From Chitinophaga pinensis (GTDB taxonomy: Bacteria > Bacteroidota > Bacteroidia > Flavobacteriales_D > Crocinitomicaceae), in assembly GCA_945870115.1 (NCBI GenBank), contig CAMBRH010000015.1:1-20714 (forward strand): a stretch of 20,714 nt of DNA, given 5' to 3'. The notes beneath the pieces are model-generated. The model made no database searches, had not been told where the DNA came from, and worked only from the letters and a program-made list of their open reading frames with translations. This document shows positions 8,658 through 17,000 of this stretch, piece by piece; position 1 is the stretch's first letter, and every line of letters starts with the position of its first letter. The position numbers and the translations under genes are program-made.

Positions 8658-8688
8658 ATAAAATAATTTTAGTTTTTTAATAAATTGC

Positions 8689-9042
8689 TTATTTTTCTAA
8701 TATTATTGAAACACTTTCGACGTCACCATTTATCGGAGGAGATATTTTCACTATTTCAATTTGACTTTTTTGCAAGTTATTTAATTCATTTTCAAAACGA
8801 TTTAATATGCGTAATCCAACTTGTTCAATTAACTTTGAGCGAATAGCCATTTCTTCTTCAACAATTTTATTTACTAAAACGTAATCGATTGTTTTTGTCA
8901 AATCATCTGTTTTTGCAGCTTCAATAAAATTTGTGTGTAAAACAACATTTACTTCATAAGTACCACCAATAATTCCTTCTTCTGGCAAACAACCATGATA
9001 GGCATAAACTTTTATTTTATTGACCTTTATTATATTAATCAT
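8689..9042 (-). CDS. folB: Dihydroneopterin aldolase
   Basis: A 117-residue protein, the usual size for FolB. It converts 7,8-dihydroneopterin to 6-hydroxymethyl-dihydropterin and glycolaldehyde in tetrahydrofolate synthesis, as a cytosolic oligomer. The N-terminal signature is VNKIKVYAYHGCLPEE. Glu22, Tyr54 (TIDYVLV) and Lys99 (VKISPPI) fall close to the positions of the catalytic or binding residues known from the Staphylococcus aureus enzyme. The C-terminal strand (VESVSIILEK) also matches the fold. The gene lies 94 bases downstream of gltX on the same strand, with a 16-bp palindrome between them, so co-transcription may be attenuated. Start choice is the only ATG before the conserved block. 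Confidence 0.92.
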   Translation of the reverse strand: MINIIKVNKIKVYAYHGCLPEEGIIGGTYEVNVVLHTNFIEAAKTDDLTKTIDYVLVNKIVEEEMAIRSKLIEQVGLRILNRFENELNNLQKSQIEIVKISPPINGDVESVSIILEK

Positions 9043-9084
9043 TTCTTCTAAGATTGAAGATTGTCAAGGTTGGAGATTATCAAA

Positions 9085-9126
9085 ATTGCTTCGCTTTCAA
9101 TAAAATAATTTTGAAAGCGAAGCAAT
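9085..9126. repeat. Perfect 16-bp inverted repeat between gltX and folB
   Basis: ATTGCTTCGCTTTCAA at 9085-9100 and its exact complement TTGAAAGCGAAGCAAT at 9111-9126 enclose a 10-base A/T loop. Beyond the arms, AGATTA on the left is matched, with small offsets, by TAATCT on the right. This makes a longer imperfect palindrome of roughly 9050-9155. On the minus strand (the transcribed one) only four Ts follow, so as a terminator it would be weak. A REP/MITE-like dispersed element or an mRNA-stabilising 3' hairpin for gltX is equally possible. Confidence 0.8.
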
Positions 9127-9155
9127 CTGTAATCTGCTAATCTGTAATCTGTAAT
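9124..9155. repeat. Short tandem AATCTGT repeats across the gltX stop codon
   Basis: Units AATCTGT, AATCTGCT, AATCTGT and AATCTGT, then AAT, run from the right arm of the palindrome into the last codons of gltX. On the minus strand the final gltX codons and the TAG stop are made of the repeat (CAG ATT ACA GAT TAG). Inverted copies of the core (AGATT) occur at about 9051-9077 on the other side of the hairpin. Confidence 0.75.
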
Positions 9156-10660
9156 TTATTAATCCCCTCTTCAATTCTATTTTTACTTTCTTCTTTTCCA
9201 ATAAAACTTGCAATTTCAAACATACTTGGTCCCATTCCTTGGCCTGTCAATAACAATCTAAACAATGGTAAAACTGCTCCTAATCCTAAACCTTTTTCTG
9301 CAAGAAAGTCTTTAAATCTTATTTCAATGTTTTCTGCTGTAAATTCATTTATTGCTAATAAAATTATTTTCCATTCATTCATTAATACTGAAGAATCATC
9401 TTTCCATTTTTTTGCAACTGTGTTTTCGTCGTAAGTTTCAGGTTTGTCTAACAGGTATTTTCCCTCAATATAGATATCTTCGATAAACGTAGCTCTTTCT
9501 TTCATTAGTTCACAAACCTTAGTTAGAATGTCTTTATCGTATTTTTTATCTAATTTTTGCGATAATAGTTCAGCTAATTCTTCATTTGATTTTGATCTCA
9601 AATATTGTGCTTGAAACCATTTAGTTTTTTCAGCATCAAATTTTGCTCCTGATTTACTTACTCTTTCTAATGAAAATGCTTCAACTAATTCATCTAAAGA
9701 AAATATTTCTTGTGGTGTTCCAGGATTCCAACCAAGCAATGATAGCATGTTTATAAAAGCTTCTGGAAAATATCCTTTCTCTCTATATCCTGAATATAAT
9801 TCACCTTCAGCTGTAATCCAATTTGTTGGAAAAACAGGAAATCCTAATCTATCACCATCTCTTTTTGATAATTTTCCTGGACCATCAGGTCGTAATAATA
9901 ATGGTAAGTGTGCAAATTCTGGTGCGTCCCAACCAAATGCTTGATATAATAATACGTGTAAAGGTGCGGAAGGCAACCATTCTTCTCCTCTAATTACGTG
10001 TGTAATTTTCATTAAATGGTCATCAACAATGTTTGCTAAGTGATAAGTTGGCATACCATCACTTTTAAATAAAACTTTATCATCTAAGTTATTTGTATTA
10101 ACAGTAACCCAACCCCTAATTTTATCTTCAAAACGAACATCTGTGTTGCGTGGCATTTTCATTCTAATAACATATGCATCACCATTTGCCAATCTTCTTT
10201 CAACTTCGTCGTGGGGTAATGTCAATGAGTTTTTTAAATTAGTACGCGTAATTCCATTGTATTGCCAATTTGGCATTCCCATTGTTTTTGCTTGTTCTCT
10301 TACCAGCTCTAATTCTTCTGGTGTATCAAATGCGTAATATGCCTTCTCATTTTGTATAAGTTGAAGTGCGTAAGGTTTATATAGATGTTGTCTTTCAGAT
10401 TGTATGTAAGGACCGTATTCACCTCCAATTCCTGGTCCTTCTGTTGGCATTATTCCACACCATTTCATTGCGTCCATGATATATTCTTGTGCTCCTTCAA
10501 CAAATCTGTTTTGATCTGTATCTTCAATTCTAATAATAAAGGTACCCTTATGTTTTTTGGCAAATAGATAATTGTACAATGCAGTTCTTACTCCGCCCAT
10601 GTGTAATGGACCTGTTGGTGATGGTGCAAATCTTACTCGAACCGTTGATTTTTCTGACAT
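9137..10660 (-). CDS. gltX: Glutamyl-tRNA synthetase
   Basis: A 507-residue class I aminoacyl-tRNA synthetase that charges tRNA-Glu in the cytosol. The N-terminus MSEKSTVRVRFAPSPTGPLH leads into the HIGH-type motif HMGG (20-23). The KMSKS-type loop is KLSKR (263-267). The IRIEDTD block at 43-49 and RGEEW at 224-228 are also diagnostic. The C-terminal half (about 320-507) is the anticodon-binding helical domain. The last residues (LQITD and stop) are encoded by a short tandem repeat shared with the intergenic DNA, so the exact C-terminus may be strain-variable. A good promoter (TAAATTTG) lies about 20 bases upstream. folB follows on the same strand. Confidence 0.98.
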   Translation of the reverse strand: MSEKSTVRVRFAPSPTGPLHMGGVRTALYNYLFAKKHKGTFIIRIEDTDQNRFVEGAQEYIMDAMKWCGIMPTEGPGIGGEYGPYIQSERQHLYKPYALQLIQNEKAYYAFDTPEELELVREQAKTMGMPNWQYNGITRTNLKNSLTLPHDEVERRLANGDAYVIRMKMPRNTDVRFEDKIRGWVTVNTNNLDDKVLFKSDGMPTYHLANIVDDHLMKITHVIRGEEWLPSAPLHVLLYQAFGWDAPEFAHLPLLLRPDGPGKLSKRDGDRLGFPVFPTNWITAEGELYSGYREKGYFPEAFINMLSLLGWNPGTPQEIFSLDELVEAFSLERVSKSGAKFDAEKTKWFQAQYLRSKSNEELAELLSQKLDKKYDKDILTKVCELMKERATFIEDIYIEGKYLLDKPETYDENTVAKKWKDDSSVLMNEWKIILLAINEFTAENIEIRFKDFLAEKGLGLGAVLPLFRLLLTGQGMGPSMFEIASFIGKEESKNRIEEGINKLQITD

Positions 10661-10680
10661 AATATTCTTGTTTTTTCTTG

Positions 10681-10711
10681 CAAATTTACGTATTTATTTC
10701 TCTTTTTGAAA
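10681..10711 (-). promoter_or_regulatory. Candidate gltX promoter
   Basis: On the minus strand, TAAATTTG (10681-10688) is a perfect TAnnTTTG -7 element. TTTC, a near match to TTTG, lies 19 bases upstream (10708-10711). The implied transcription start is about 15 bases before the gltX ATG. Confidence 0.6.
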
Positions 10712-10767
10712 GCTGGTTTTTTTGCCGGTATGTTGATTGTTGTTTTTTTAACTTTTTTTAGTTTATT

Positions 10768-10795
10768 TTGTATAAACGTTTTGACCTTATAGTTG
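10768..10795 (+). promoter_or_regulatory. Candidate promoter of the DUF4175-like gene cluster
   Basis: TTG (10768-10770), a 17-base spacer and TATAGTTG (10788-10795, one mismatch to TAnnTTTG) precede the ATG at 10824 by 28 bases. It lies in the 163-base divergent space shared with the gltX promoter. Confidence 0.4.
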
Positions 10796-10823
10796 TACTT
10801 TAGTAAGTTATAAACTAAGTCAC

Positions 10824-13800
10824 ATGAATTCTTTTGATAATTTACTTGTACAAATTGATGCTTTTATTAGAAAGTATTACAAAAATCAAATGCTTAAAGG
10901 TTTGATTCTATTTGTTGGAATTACTTTATTTTCATTCCTCTTTTTTATTTCCCTTGAATATTTTGGTCGATTTTCGTCTGTAATTAGAGCCATCTTTTTT
11001 TTCTCTTTCATTACATTGAATTTTTTTGTTCTAGGAAAATATATTGTTTTACCTATTTCTAAAATTTATTCTTTTGGTAAGCGAATTAATCGTTTTCAAG
11101 CAGCAAAGATTATAGGGAAGTTCTTTCCAAATATTTCGGATAGACTTTTAAATACTTTGCAATTAAACGATACGATTACCAATAATGACGCAAATTTTGA
11201 ATTAATAAGAGCGAGTGTTAATCAACGTTCAAAATCACTTTCTGCTTTTTCTTTTGTGTCTGGTATTGATTTAAAAAAGAATTATGTGTACTTAAGATAT
11301 GTTTTGCCTGTTGTGTTTCTTTTTTCTTTTTTAGCAATATTTTATCCAACTTTAATTTCTCAAGGAACAAAACGTGTTGTAAATTATTCTAAAGAGTTTA
11401 AACCGGAAGCGCCTTTTAACTTTATTTTAAAAAATTCCAACTTTGAAATTGAAGAAGGACAAGATTTTCCAGTAGAATTGAAATTGCAAGGAAGTTCTCT
11501 TCCCGATAAAGTTTATTTGGTTTCTTCTTCAGGTAAATATTTAATGAATAAAACTTCTAAAATTTCTTCATTTTTTGTTTTAAAGAGATTAAAAGAAAAC
11601 ACGAGTTTTTATGTTGAGGCAAATGGTTTTCAGTCCAAATATTACAATTTATCTGTGATTCCTAAAACTGCAATAGGTAAGTTTCAAGCAAGTTTAGACT
11701 ATCCAGATTATTTGGGTAAAAAAGATGAAATTGTTTCAAATGCATGCGATTTAGTGATTCCTGAAGGCACAAATGTTACATGGAGTATAGCAACAAAAAA
11801 TACAAATAAAACGAAACTTTCTTGGAAAGATACTTCCTATACATCATCAAATATTGGATTTAAATTCTCAAGAAAATTTTTCAATTCAACGCCGATGTCT
11901 GTGATTCTTTTTAACTCTAAAAAGGACATTCAAGATTCTTTGAATTACAACATTGAGATTGTTCAGGATCAATATCCAGTTATAGATGTAAATGAAAGTA
12001 TTGATTCTATTTCTGATGCTTTGCGTTTCTTTGAAGGACAAATTTCAGATGATTATGGTTTAACTTCATTGTATTTCGTTTACGAAATTGTGTCCAAAAG
12101 TGGCTCTAAATCAACTCAAAAAGTTTCTGTGATAAATCCTTCGGGAAGCTCGCAACCCTTCCGTCATGCGGTTGATTTCCGGCGTGAAAAGCTTTCTGTT
12201 GACGATAAAATAGAATATTATTTTGTTGTTAAAGATAATGATGGTGTGCATGGTGCGAAATCTTCGCGTTCTAAATCTTTTGTTTATGAACTTCCTTCTT
12301 TAACTGAATTAAATGAAAAGAGAGATGAAGATCAAACAAATGCTAAAGATCAATTAAAAGATTTAATAAAAAAATCTGCTGAGTTTAAAAAAGACATTCA
12401 AAACTTAAAAAAAGAAGTTTTAAATTCTAAGTCTACTGACTGGAATCAGATGAATCAGGTGAATCAATTGAAAGAAGAACGTCAGAGTTTGCAAAATGAA
12501 TTAGAACAACTTGAAATGAAAATGCAAGAAAGTTTGATGGAGAAAAATCAACTTTCTGAAATGGATCAAGAGCTTTTGGATAAACAAGAAATGCTTCAAC
12601 AATTACTTGAAGAAGTGATGGATGATGAGCTTAAAGATTTATTAAATAAGCTTGAGGAAATGATGAAAAATCAAGATAAAAATAAGTTGGAGCAAAACTT
12701 AGAAAAACTTGATATGAAGTCTGATGATATCAATAAACAACTTGATCGAAGTTTAGAAATGCTTAAAAAGATGCAAGTCAATGAAAAAATTGACGACGCT
12801 GTAAAAGAGCTTAAAGACCTATCTAAAGAGCAGGAAAAACTGAAGGAAGATATAGATAAGGAAAAGTTATCTAAAGAAGATAGAGAGAAAAAACAAGATG
12901 AAATTAATAAGAAATTTGAAGAAATTAAGGAAGATTTAAATGAATTAAAAAAGTTAAATGAGGAACTTAAGAAACCTATGAATCTTGGTGATCAAGAAGA
13001 TATGAAGAAAGAAATTTCGGATGAATTGAAAGAGGCCAAGGAAAATTTGTCTAAAAGTAAAGAGAAAAAAGCTTCTGAAAACCAAGAAAAATCTTCTAAA
13101 AAGATGGAGCAAATGGCTCAAGAAATGGAACAAATGCAACAAGAATCTAATAAGCAACAAGAAGAAGAAGACATGGATTTGTTGCGAAGTATTCTTGAAA
13201 GTTTAATGACTTTAAGTTTTACCCAAGAAGATATTATGAACAACTTTGTTAAGGTTAAAGACAAAGATCCATTTTATACAAAGCTTGGGAAGTCACAAAG
13301 AAGAATCATCGATGATACGAAGATTGTCGAAGATAGCTTGAATGCAATAGCTATTCGTCAACCAAAAATAGCGTCTTTCATTAATAAAGAATTGAATGAT
13401 ATTAACCTGAATTTCAAGTATGGTTTAGAGAATGTTGACGAGCATAGAAAGCGTGAATTGGGTAATAATTTGCAGTTTGTAATGACCGGTTATAATAATT
13501 TAGCTTTGATGTTAAATGAATCTTTGCAGCAAATGCAACAACAAGCAGCTGCTCAGAAACCTGGGTCTGGTTCATGTGATAAGCCAGGAGGTAAAGGTGC
13601 TAAACCTGGTGAAGGTGAAGAAGGTGACATGAAGGAGCAGTTAAAGAAGCAATTAGAGAAGATGCAAAAAGGCTCTAAACCTGGTGATAAGCCTGGAGGA
13701 ACAAAGCCTGGTGGGCAAGGTCAAGGACAAGATGGTCAAAATATGCTTGGTCTTGGAAATAAGGAGATAGCTAAAATGGCTGCTCAACAAACAGCAATTC

Positions 13801-14177
13801 GTCAGCGTTTGGAACAGATGCGTAATGAACTGAACAAAGAAGGTAAAGGAAAAGGTAATCAATTAAATCCTTTGATTAATGAGCTCGAAAAGCAAGAGAA
13901 AGATTTGATAAATAAAAACTTTTCTAATGAGATGGTTAAGCGTCAAAGGGATATTTTAACAAGATTATTAGAGAGTGAAAAAGCCCTTATGGAACGTGGT
14001 TTTGAAGAAAAAAGAGAATCAAAAGTTGGAAAAAATGTGTTTTTAAGTAACCAAAAACGAATTGATGAGTATAATAACCAAAAGTTAAAACAAATTGAAT
14101 TGTTAAGGTCTGTTGATCCTGTTTTTAGACAGTATTATAAAAACAAAGCCAATGACTATTTTAATTTTGTAAACTAA
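10824..14177 (+). CDS. Large three-TM, coiled-coil DUF4175-like protein
   Basis: A 1117-residue inner-membrane protein. Two N-terminal transmembrane helices (about 25-46 and 55-77) and a third (about 158-178) anchor it. A beta-rich segment (about 180-490, possibly Ig-like) follows and is most likely periplasmic. A very long charged coiled coil, rich in Lys, Glu, Gln and Met, covers about 492-800. Around 905-980 are proline-glycine-lysine linkers (KPGSGS, KPGGKG, KPGDKPGG and GGQGQGQDGQ). The C-terminal 140 residues are helical again. Size, architecture and position match the DUF4175-type proteins found in Bacteroidota; their function is not known to me. It starts a + strand cluster with the RsbW-like gene, ybeY, mnmG and the methyltransferase. 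I infer a structural or envelope role from the shape only. Confidence 0.85.
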   Translation: MNSFDNLLVQIDAFIRKYYKNQMLKGLILFVGITLFSFLFFISLEYFGRFSSVIRAIFFFSFITLNFFVLGKYIVLPISKIYSFGKRINRFQAAKIIGKFFPNISDRLLNTLQLNDTITNNDANFELIRASVNQRSKSLSAFSFVSGIDLKKNYVYLRYVLPVVFLFSFLAIFYPTLISQGTKRVVNYSKEFKPEAPFNFILKNSNFEIEEGQDFPVELKLQGSSLPDKVYLVSSSGKYLMNKTSKISSFFVLKRLKENTSFYVEANGFQSKYYNLSVIPKTAIGKFQASLDYPDYLGKKDEIVSNACDLVIPEGTNVTWSIATKNTNKTKLSWKDTSYTSSNIGFKFSRKFFNSTPMSVILFNSKKDIQDSLNYNIEIVQDQYPVIDVNESIDSISDALRFFEGQISDDYGLTSLYFVYEIVSKSGSKSTQKVSVINPSGSSQPFRHAVDFRREKLSVDDKIEYYFVVKDNDGVHGAKSSRSKSFVYELPSLTELNEKRDEDQTNAKDQLKDLIKKSAEFKKDIQNLKKEVLNSKSTDWNQMNQVNQLKEERQSLQNELEQLEMKMQESLMEKNQLSEMDQELLDKQEMLQQLLEEVMDDELKDLLNKLEEMMKNQDKNKLEQNLEKLDMKSDDINKQLDRSLEMLKKMQVNEKIDDAVKELKDLSKEQEKLKEDIDKEKLSKEDREKKQDEINKKFEEIKEDLNELKKLNEELKKPMNLGDQEDMKKEISDELKEAKENLSKSKEKKASENQEKSSKKMEQMAQEMEQMQQESNKQQEEEDMDLLRSILESLMTLSFTQEDIMNNFVKVKDKDPFYTKLGKSQRRIIDDTKIVEDSLNAIAIRQPKIASFINKELNDINLNFKYGLENVDEHRKRELGNNLQFVMTGYNNLALMLNESLQQMQQQAAAQKPGSGSCDKPGGKGAKPGEGEEGDMKEQLKKQLEKMQKGSKPGDKPGGTKPGGQGQGQDGQNMLGLGNKEIAKMAAQQTAIRQRLEQMRNELNKEGKGKGNQLNPLINELEKQEKDLINKNFSNEMVKRQRDILTRLLESEKALMERGFEEKRESKVGKNVFLSNQKRIDEYNNQKLKQIELLRSVDPVFRQYYKNKANDYFNFVN

Positions 14178-14220
14178 AAATTTATGGTTTAAGAAGGATT
14201 TTTCCTTAAAATATTTGTTT

Positions 14221-14634
14221 ATGATTTTAGATTCTACTTTAATAGATCGTGTAATTATTTCATCTGAGCTTAAAAACTTGGCTCAAGTTGAGTCACTTAT
14301 TGATAAAGTATGTGAATCAAAAAACGTGTCAGAGGATATTTATGGTAACATTTTAATGTCTTGTACTGAGGCAGTTAGCAATGCAATTATTCATGGAAAT
14401 TGTTTTAAAAATGATTTAAATGTAGAAGTTTTAGTTAGTGAATTGCCAAACTCTTTAATGTTTACGATTGTAGATCAAGGTGTTGGTTTTGATTTTCACA
14501 ACCTACCTGACCCAACTGCTCCTGAGAATGTTGAGAAGGAAAATGGTCGTGGTATTTTCTTGATTAAGAACTTGTGTGATGAAATGGTTATTGATGAGCC
14601 TGGTAATATTATTCATATTACGTTTAATTTATGA
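14221..14634 (+). CDS. RsbW/SpoIIAB-like ATP-binding anti-sigma-type kinase
   Basis: A 137-residue single-domain HATPase_c_2 protein. The N-box (SCTEAVSNAIIHGN, 47-60, with E50, N54 and H58), G1 (DQGVGFD, 85-91) and G2 (ENGRGIFLI, 107-115) are all intact, so ATP binding is expected. In known systems such proteins bind sigma factors or phosphorylate STAS antagonists, and SpoIIE/PP2C phosphatases reverse the phosphorylation. A phosphatase of that class is encoded at 3101-5110, but no STAS protein or sigma factor is present in the window. I prefer the ATG at 14221 to the TTG at 14215. The stop overlaps the ybeY start as ATGA, indicating translational coupling. The target is unknown. Confidence 0.9.
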   Translation: MILDSTLIDRVIISSELKNLAQVESLIDKVCESKNVSEDIYGNILMSCTEAVSNAIIHGNCFKNDLNVEVLVSELPNSLMFTIVDQGVGFDFHNLPDPTAPENVEKENGRGIFLIKNLCDEMVIDEPGNIIHITFNL

Positions 14635-15059
14635 TTAGTTTTTCTTTTGTTGACACACCTATTTTAAAATTAAAAAAATCAGTTTTAAAATCTTGTATCA
14701 AGGATTTAATTAATAGTGAGAGTTTTAAATCTAAAGATGTTTCATTTGTTTTTTGTTCCGATGAGCATTTGTTATCCATTAATCAGGAGTATTTAAAACA
14801 CGATTATTATACAGATATTATCACTTTTGATTATTGTGAAGGTGCTAATATTAGTGGCGATTTATTTATTAGTGTTGACAGAGTTATTGAAAATGCTAGT
14901 AATAATAGTGTTACTTTTGTAGAAGAATTAAAGCGTGTTTTGTTTCATGGAGTGTTACATCTTTGTGGTTATAAAGACAAAAATTCAAAAGATAAAACTG
15001 TTATGACTTGTAAAGAAGATTTTTATTTAGATCTTTTTAAGTCTGATTTAATTTTATAA
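14631..15059 (+). CDS. ybeY: Endoribonuclease YbeY (rRNA maturation)
   Basis: A 142-residue protein of the UPF0054 metal-dependent RNase family, which acts in 16S rRNA 3' maturation and ribosome quality control in the cytosol. The diagnostic block is FHGVLHLCGYKDK. Two zinc ligands of the HGxLHLxGY motif are present (H106 and H110). The third ligand, His in the E. coli motif HGTLHLLGYDH, is Asp116 here. The upstream substrate region (INQEYLKHDYYTDIITF) matches the family LNxxYRxxDxPTDVLSF segment. The start codon overlaps the preceding stop (ATGA), so it is translationally coupled to the RsbW-like gene. The two parS sites follow directly after its stop. Confidence 0.93.
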   Translation: MISFSFVDTPILKLKKSVLKSCIKDLINSESFKSKDVSFVFCSDEHLLSINQEYLKHDYYTDIITFDYCEGANISGDLFISVDRVIENASNNSVTFVEELKRVLFHGVLHLCGYKDKNSKDKTVMTCKEDFYLDLFKSDLIL

Positions 15060-15061
15060 TT

Positions 15062-15077
15062 TGTTTCACGTGAAACA
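15062..15077. other. parS: parS site 1 (ParB binding palindrome)
   Basis: TGTTTCACGTGAAACA is a perfect 16-bp palindrome and an exact member of the bacterial parS consensus (TGTTNCACGTGAAACA). It lies 3 bases past the ybeY stop. Confidence 0.93.
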
Positions 15078-15095
15078 TTATTTCTTTTTTTATTT

Positions 15096-15111
15096 TGTTC
15101 CACGTGGAACA
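15096..15111. other. parS: parS site 2 (ParB binding palindrome)
   Basis: TGTTCCACGTGGAACA is a perfect 16-bp palindrome of the parS family. It is centred 34 bases from site 1, about three helical turns, so both would face the same side of the DNA. It sits 17 bases before the mnmG start. Confidence 0.93.
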
Positions 15112-15128
15112 TTGCAAAGTTTCTTTTT

Positions 15129-17000
15129 ATGTTGAAATCTTATGATGTAATTGTTGTTGGTGCCGGTCATGCTGGCTGTGAGGCTGCAAATGCTGCTGCA
15201 AAAATGGGTAGTTCGGTGCTATTGATAACAATGAACATGAATACAATTGCCCAAATGAGTTGTAATCCTGCTATGGGTGGTGTTGCAAAAGGTCAAATTG
15301 TTCGAGAAATTGATGCTTTAGGTGGTGGTTCTGGTATTGTTTCAGATTTGAGTGCTATTCAGTTTAGAATGTTGAATCTTTCTAAAGGTCCCGCGATGTG
15401 GTCTCCTCGTACTCAAAATGATAGAATGAAATTTGCTGAAGAATGGCGACTATTATTAGAGCGAAATCTAAATGTCGATTTTTGGCAAGATATGTCTGTG
15501 GGGTTGATTGTTGAAAACGATTCAGTTATTGGTGTTAAGACTAGTTTAGGAATTGATGTTTTTGGAAAGTCTGTTATTTTAACAAATGGTACTTTTTTAA
15601 ATGGTTTGATTCATCTAGGTGAAAAGCAATTTGGTGGTGGACGTGCTGCTGAAAGAGCCTCTCATGGAATTACCGAAGATTTAATTAATTATGGTTTTGT
15701 TGCTGGAAGAATGAAAACGGGTACACCACCAAGAATTGATGGTCGTTCTTTAGATTATTCTAAAATGGAAGTGCAAGATGGTGATATTTTTCCTGGGAAG
15801 TTTTCTTATACTGACACAAAGGCTTTAGCTATTCAACGTCCTTGTCATGTTACATATACTAATTTAGATACGCATGATTTACTGAGAACTGGTTTTGATC
15901 GTTCTCCTATGTTTAATGGTTCGATTAAAAGTACTGGTCCAAGATATTGTCCAAGTATTGAAGATAAAATAAATCGTTTTGCTGATAAAGATAGACACCA
16001 GATATTTGTTGAACCAGAAGGTTGGAATACTGTTGAAATTTATGTGAATGGTTTTTCAACTTCTCTTCCAGAAGATGTGCAGATTAAAGCACTGCAATCA
16101 ATTCAAGGTTTTGAAAATGCTAAAATGTTTCGACCTGGTTATGCGATTGAATATGATTACTTCCCTCCTACTCAGTTAAAACACACCCTAGAAACGAAGC
16201 TTTTAAATAATTTATATTTTGCTGGTCAAATTAATGGGACTACAGGATATGAAGAGGCTGCTTGTCAAGGATTGATGGCTGGGATAAATGCACATTTAAA
16301 AAACAATGATAAAGATGCCTTGGTACTTTCTCGTAGTGAAGCTTACATTGGTGTTTTAATTGATGATTTAATTACGAAAGGAACTGAAGAACCTTATCGT
16401 ATGTTTACAAGTCGTGCTGAATTTAGAATTTTGTTAAGACAAGATAATGCCGATTTGCGTTTGACTCCTTTAGCCCATGCTATTGGGATGCAATCTGATG
16501 TTGAATTAGACAAAGCATTAAATAAACAAAAAGGTGTTTCTGACTTTATTTCTGATTTAAAATCTATTGGTGTAACTCCTGATGAAGCCAATCCTGTTTT
16601 AACTGAATTAGATTCAAGTGTAATTAATCAACAAGTTAAGTTTACTTCTATTTTAACTCGTCCTTTAGTTAAACTTGAGCACCTTCAAAGGATGAGTTCT
16701 ACAATTAATGATTTAGTTTCAACTTATTCTTTAATTCATCCTGATATTCCTGAACAATCAGAAATTCAGATTAAATACGAAGGATATATTGTGAGAGAAC
16801 AAGATATGGCAATGAAGATTAGTCGTATGGATGAATTAAAAATTCCTGCTGATATTGACTTTCATCAATTGTCTAGTATGAGTATAGAAGCAAGACAAAA
16901 GTTCTCTGATATACAACCTGTGACTTTAGGTCAAGCATCAAGAATTAGTGGAATATCTCCAAGTGATATTTCTGTTTTATTAATTTATTTAGGAAGATAG
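15129..17000 (+). CDS. mnmG: tRNA uridine-5-carboxymethylaminomethyl modification enzyme MnmG
   Basis: A 623-residue FAD protein (GidA) that, with the GTPase MnmE, installs the cmnm5 group on U34 of certain tRNAs. The N-terminal FAD-binding motif is VVGAGHAGCEAA (G11, G13, G16). The conserved SCNPAMGGVAKGQIVREIDALGG-type block (only partly quoted: SCNPAMGG) begins near residue 44. Further family signatures are GPRYCPSIEDK, with the conserved Cys, and TGYEEAACQGL. The C-terminal helical domain ends ISGISPSDISVLLIYLGR, the normal MnmG ending and the part that binds tRNA and MnmE. Length is typical. Two parS sites precede it and a third follows its stop. mnmG/gidA is often near oriC, which agrees with this. 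MnmE is not encoded in the window. Confidence 0.98.
   Translation: MLKSYDVIVVGAGHAGCEAANAAAKMGSSVLLITMNMNTIAQMSCNPAMGGVAKGQIVREIDALGGGSGIVSDLSAIQFRMLNLSKGPAMWSPRTQNDRMKFAEEWRLLLERNLNVDFWQDMSVGLIVENDSVIGVKTSLGIDVFGKSVILTNGTFLNGLIHLGEKQFGGGRAAERASHGITEDLINYGFVAGRMKTGTPPRIDGRSLDYSKMEVQDGDIFPGKFSYTDTKALAIQRPCHVTYTNLDTHDLLRTGFDRSPMFNGSIKSTGPRYCPSIEDKINRFADKDRHQIFVEPEGWNTVEIYVNGFSTSLPEDVQIKALQSIQGFENAKMFRPGYAIEYDYFPPTQLKHTLETKLLNNLYFAGQINGTTGYEEAACQGLMAGINAHLKNNDKDALVLSRSEAYIGVLIDDLITKGTEEPYRMFTSRAEFRILLRQDNADLRLTPLAHAIGMQSDVELDKALNKQKGVSDFISDLKSIGVTPDEANPVLTELDSSVINQQVKFTSILTRPLVKLEHLQRMSSTINDLVSTYSLIHPDIPEQSEIQIKYEGYIVREQDMAMKISRMDELKIPADIDFHQLSSMSIEARQKFSDIQPVTLGQASRISGISPSDISVLLIYLGR

Noticed and set aside
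8483..8680. Open frame on the + strand covering the tRNA
   Set aside because: It runs through the tRNA-Cys and its terminator and is a chance frame.
12954..13160. Open frame on the minus strand within the coiled-coil gene, rich in Leu and Phe
   Set aside because: It is the complement of Lys/Glu-rich codons; the sense strand has strong coding features and the minus frame matches nothing.
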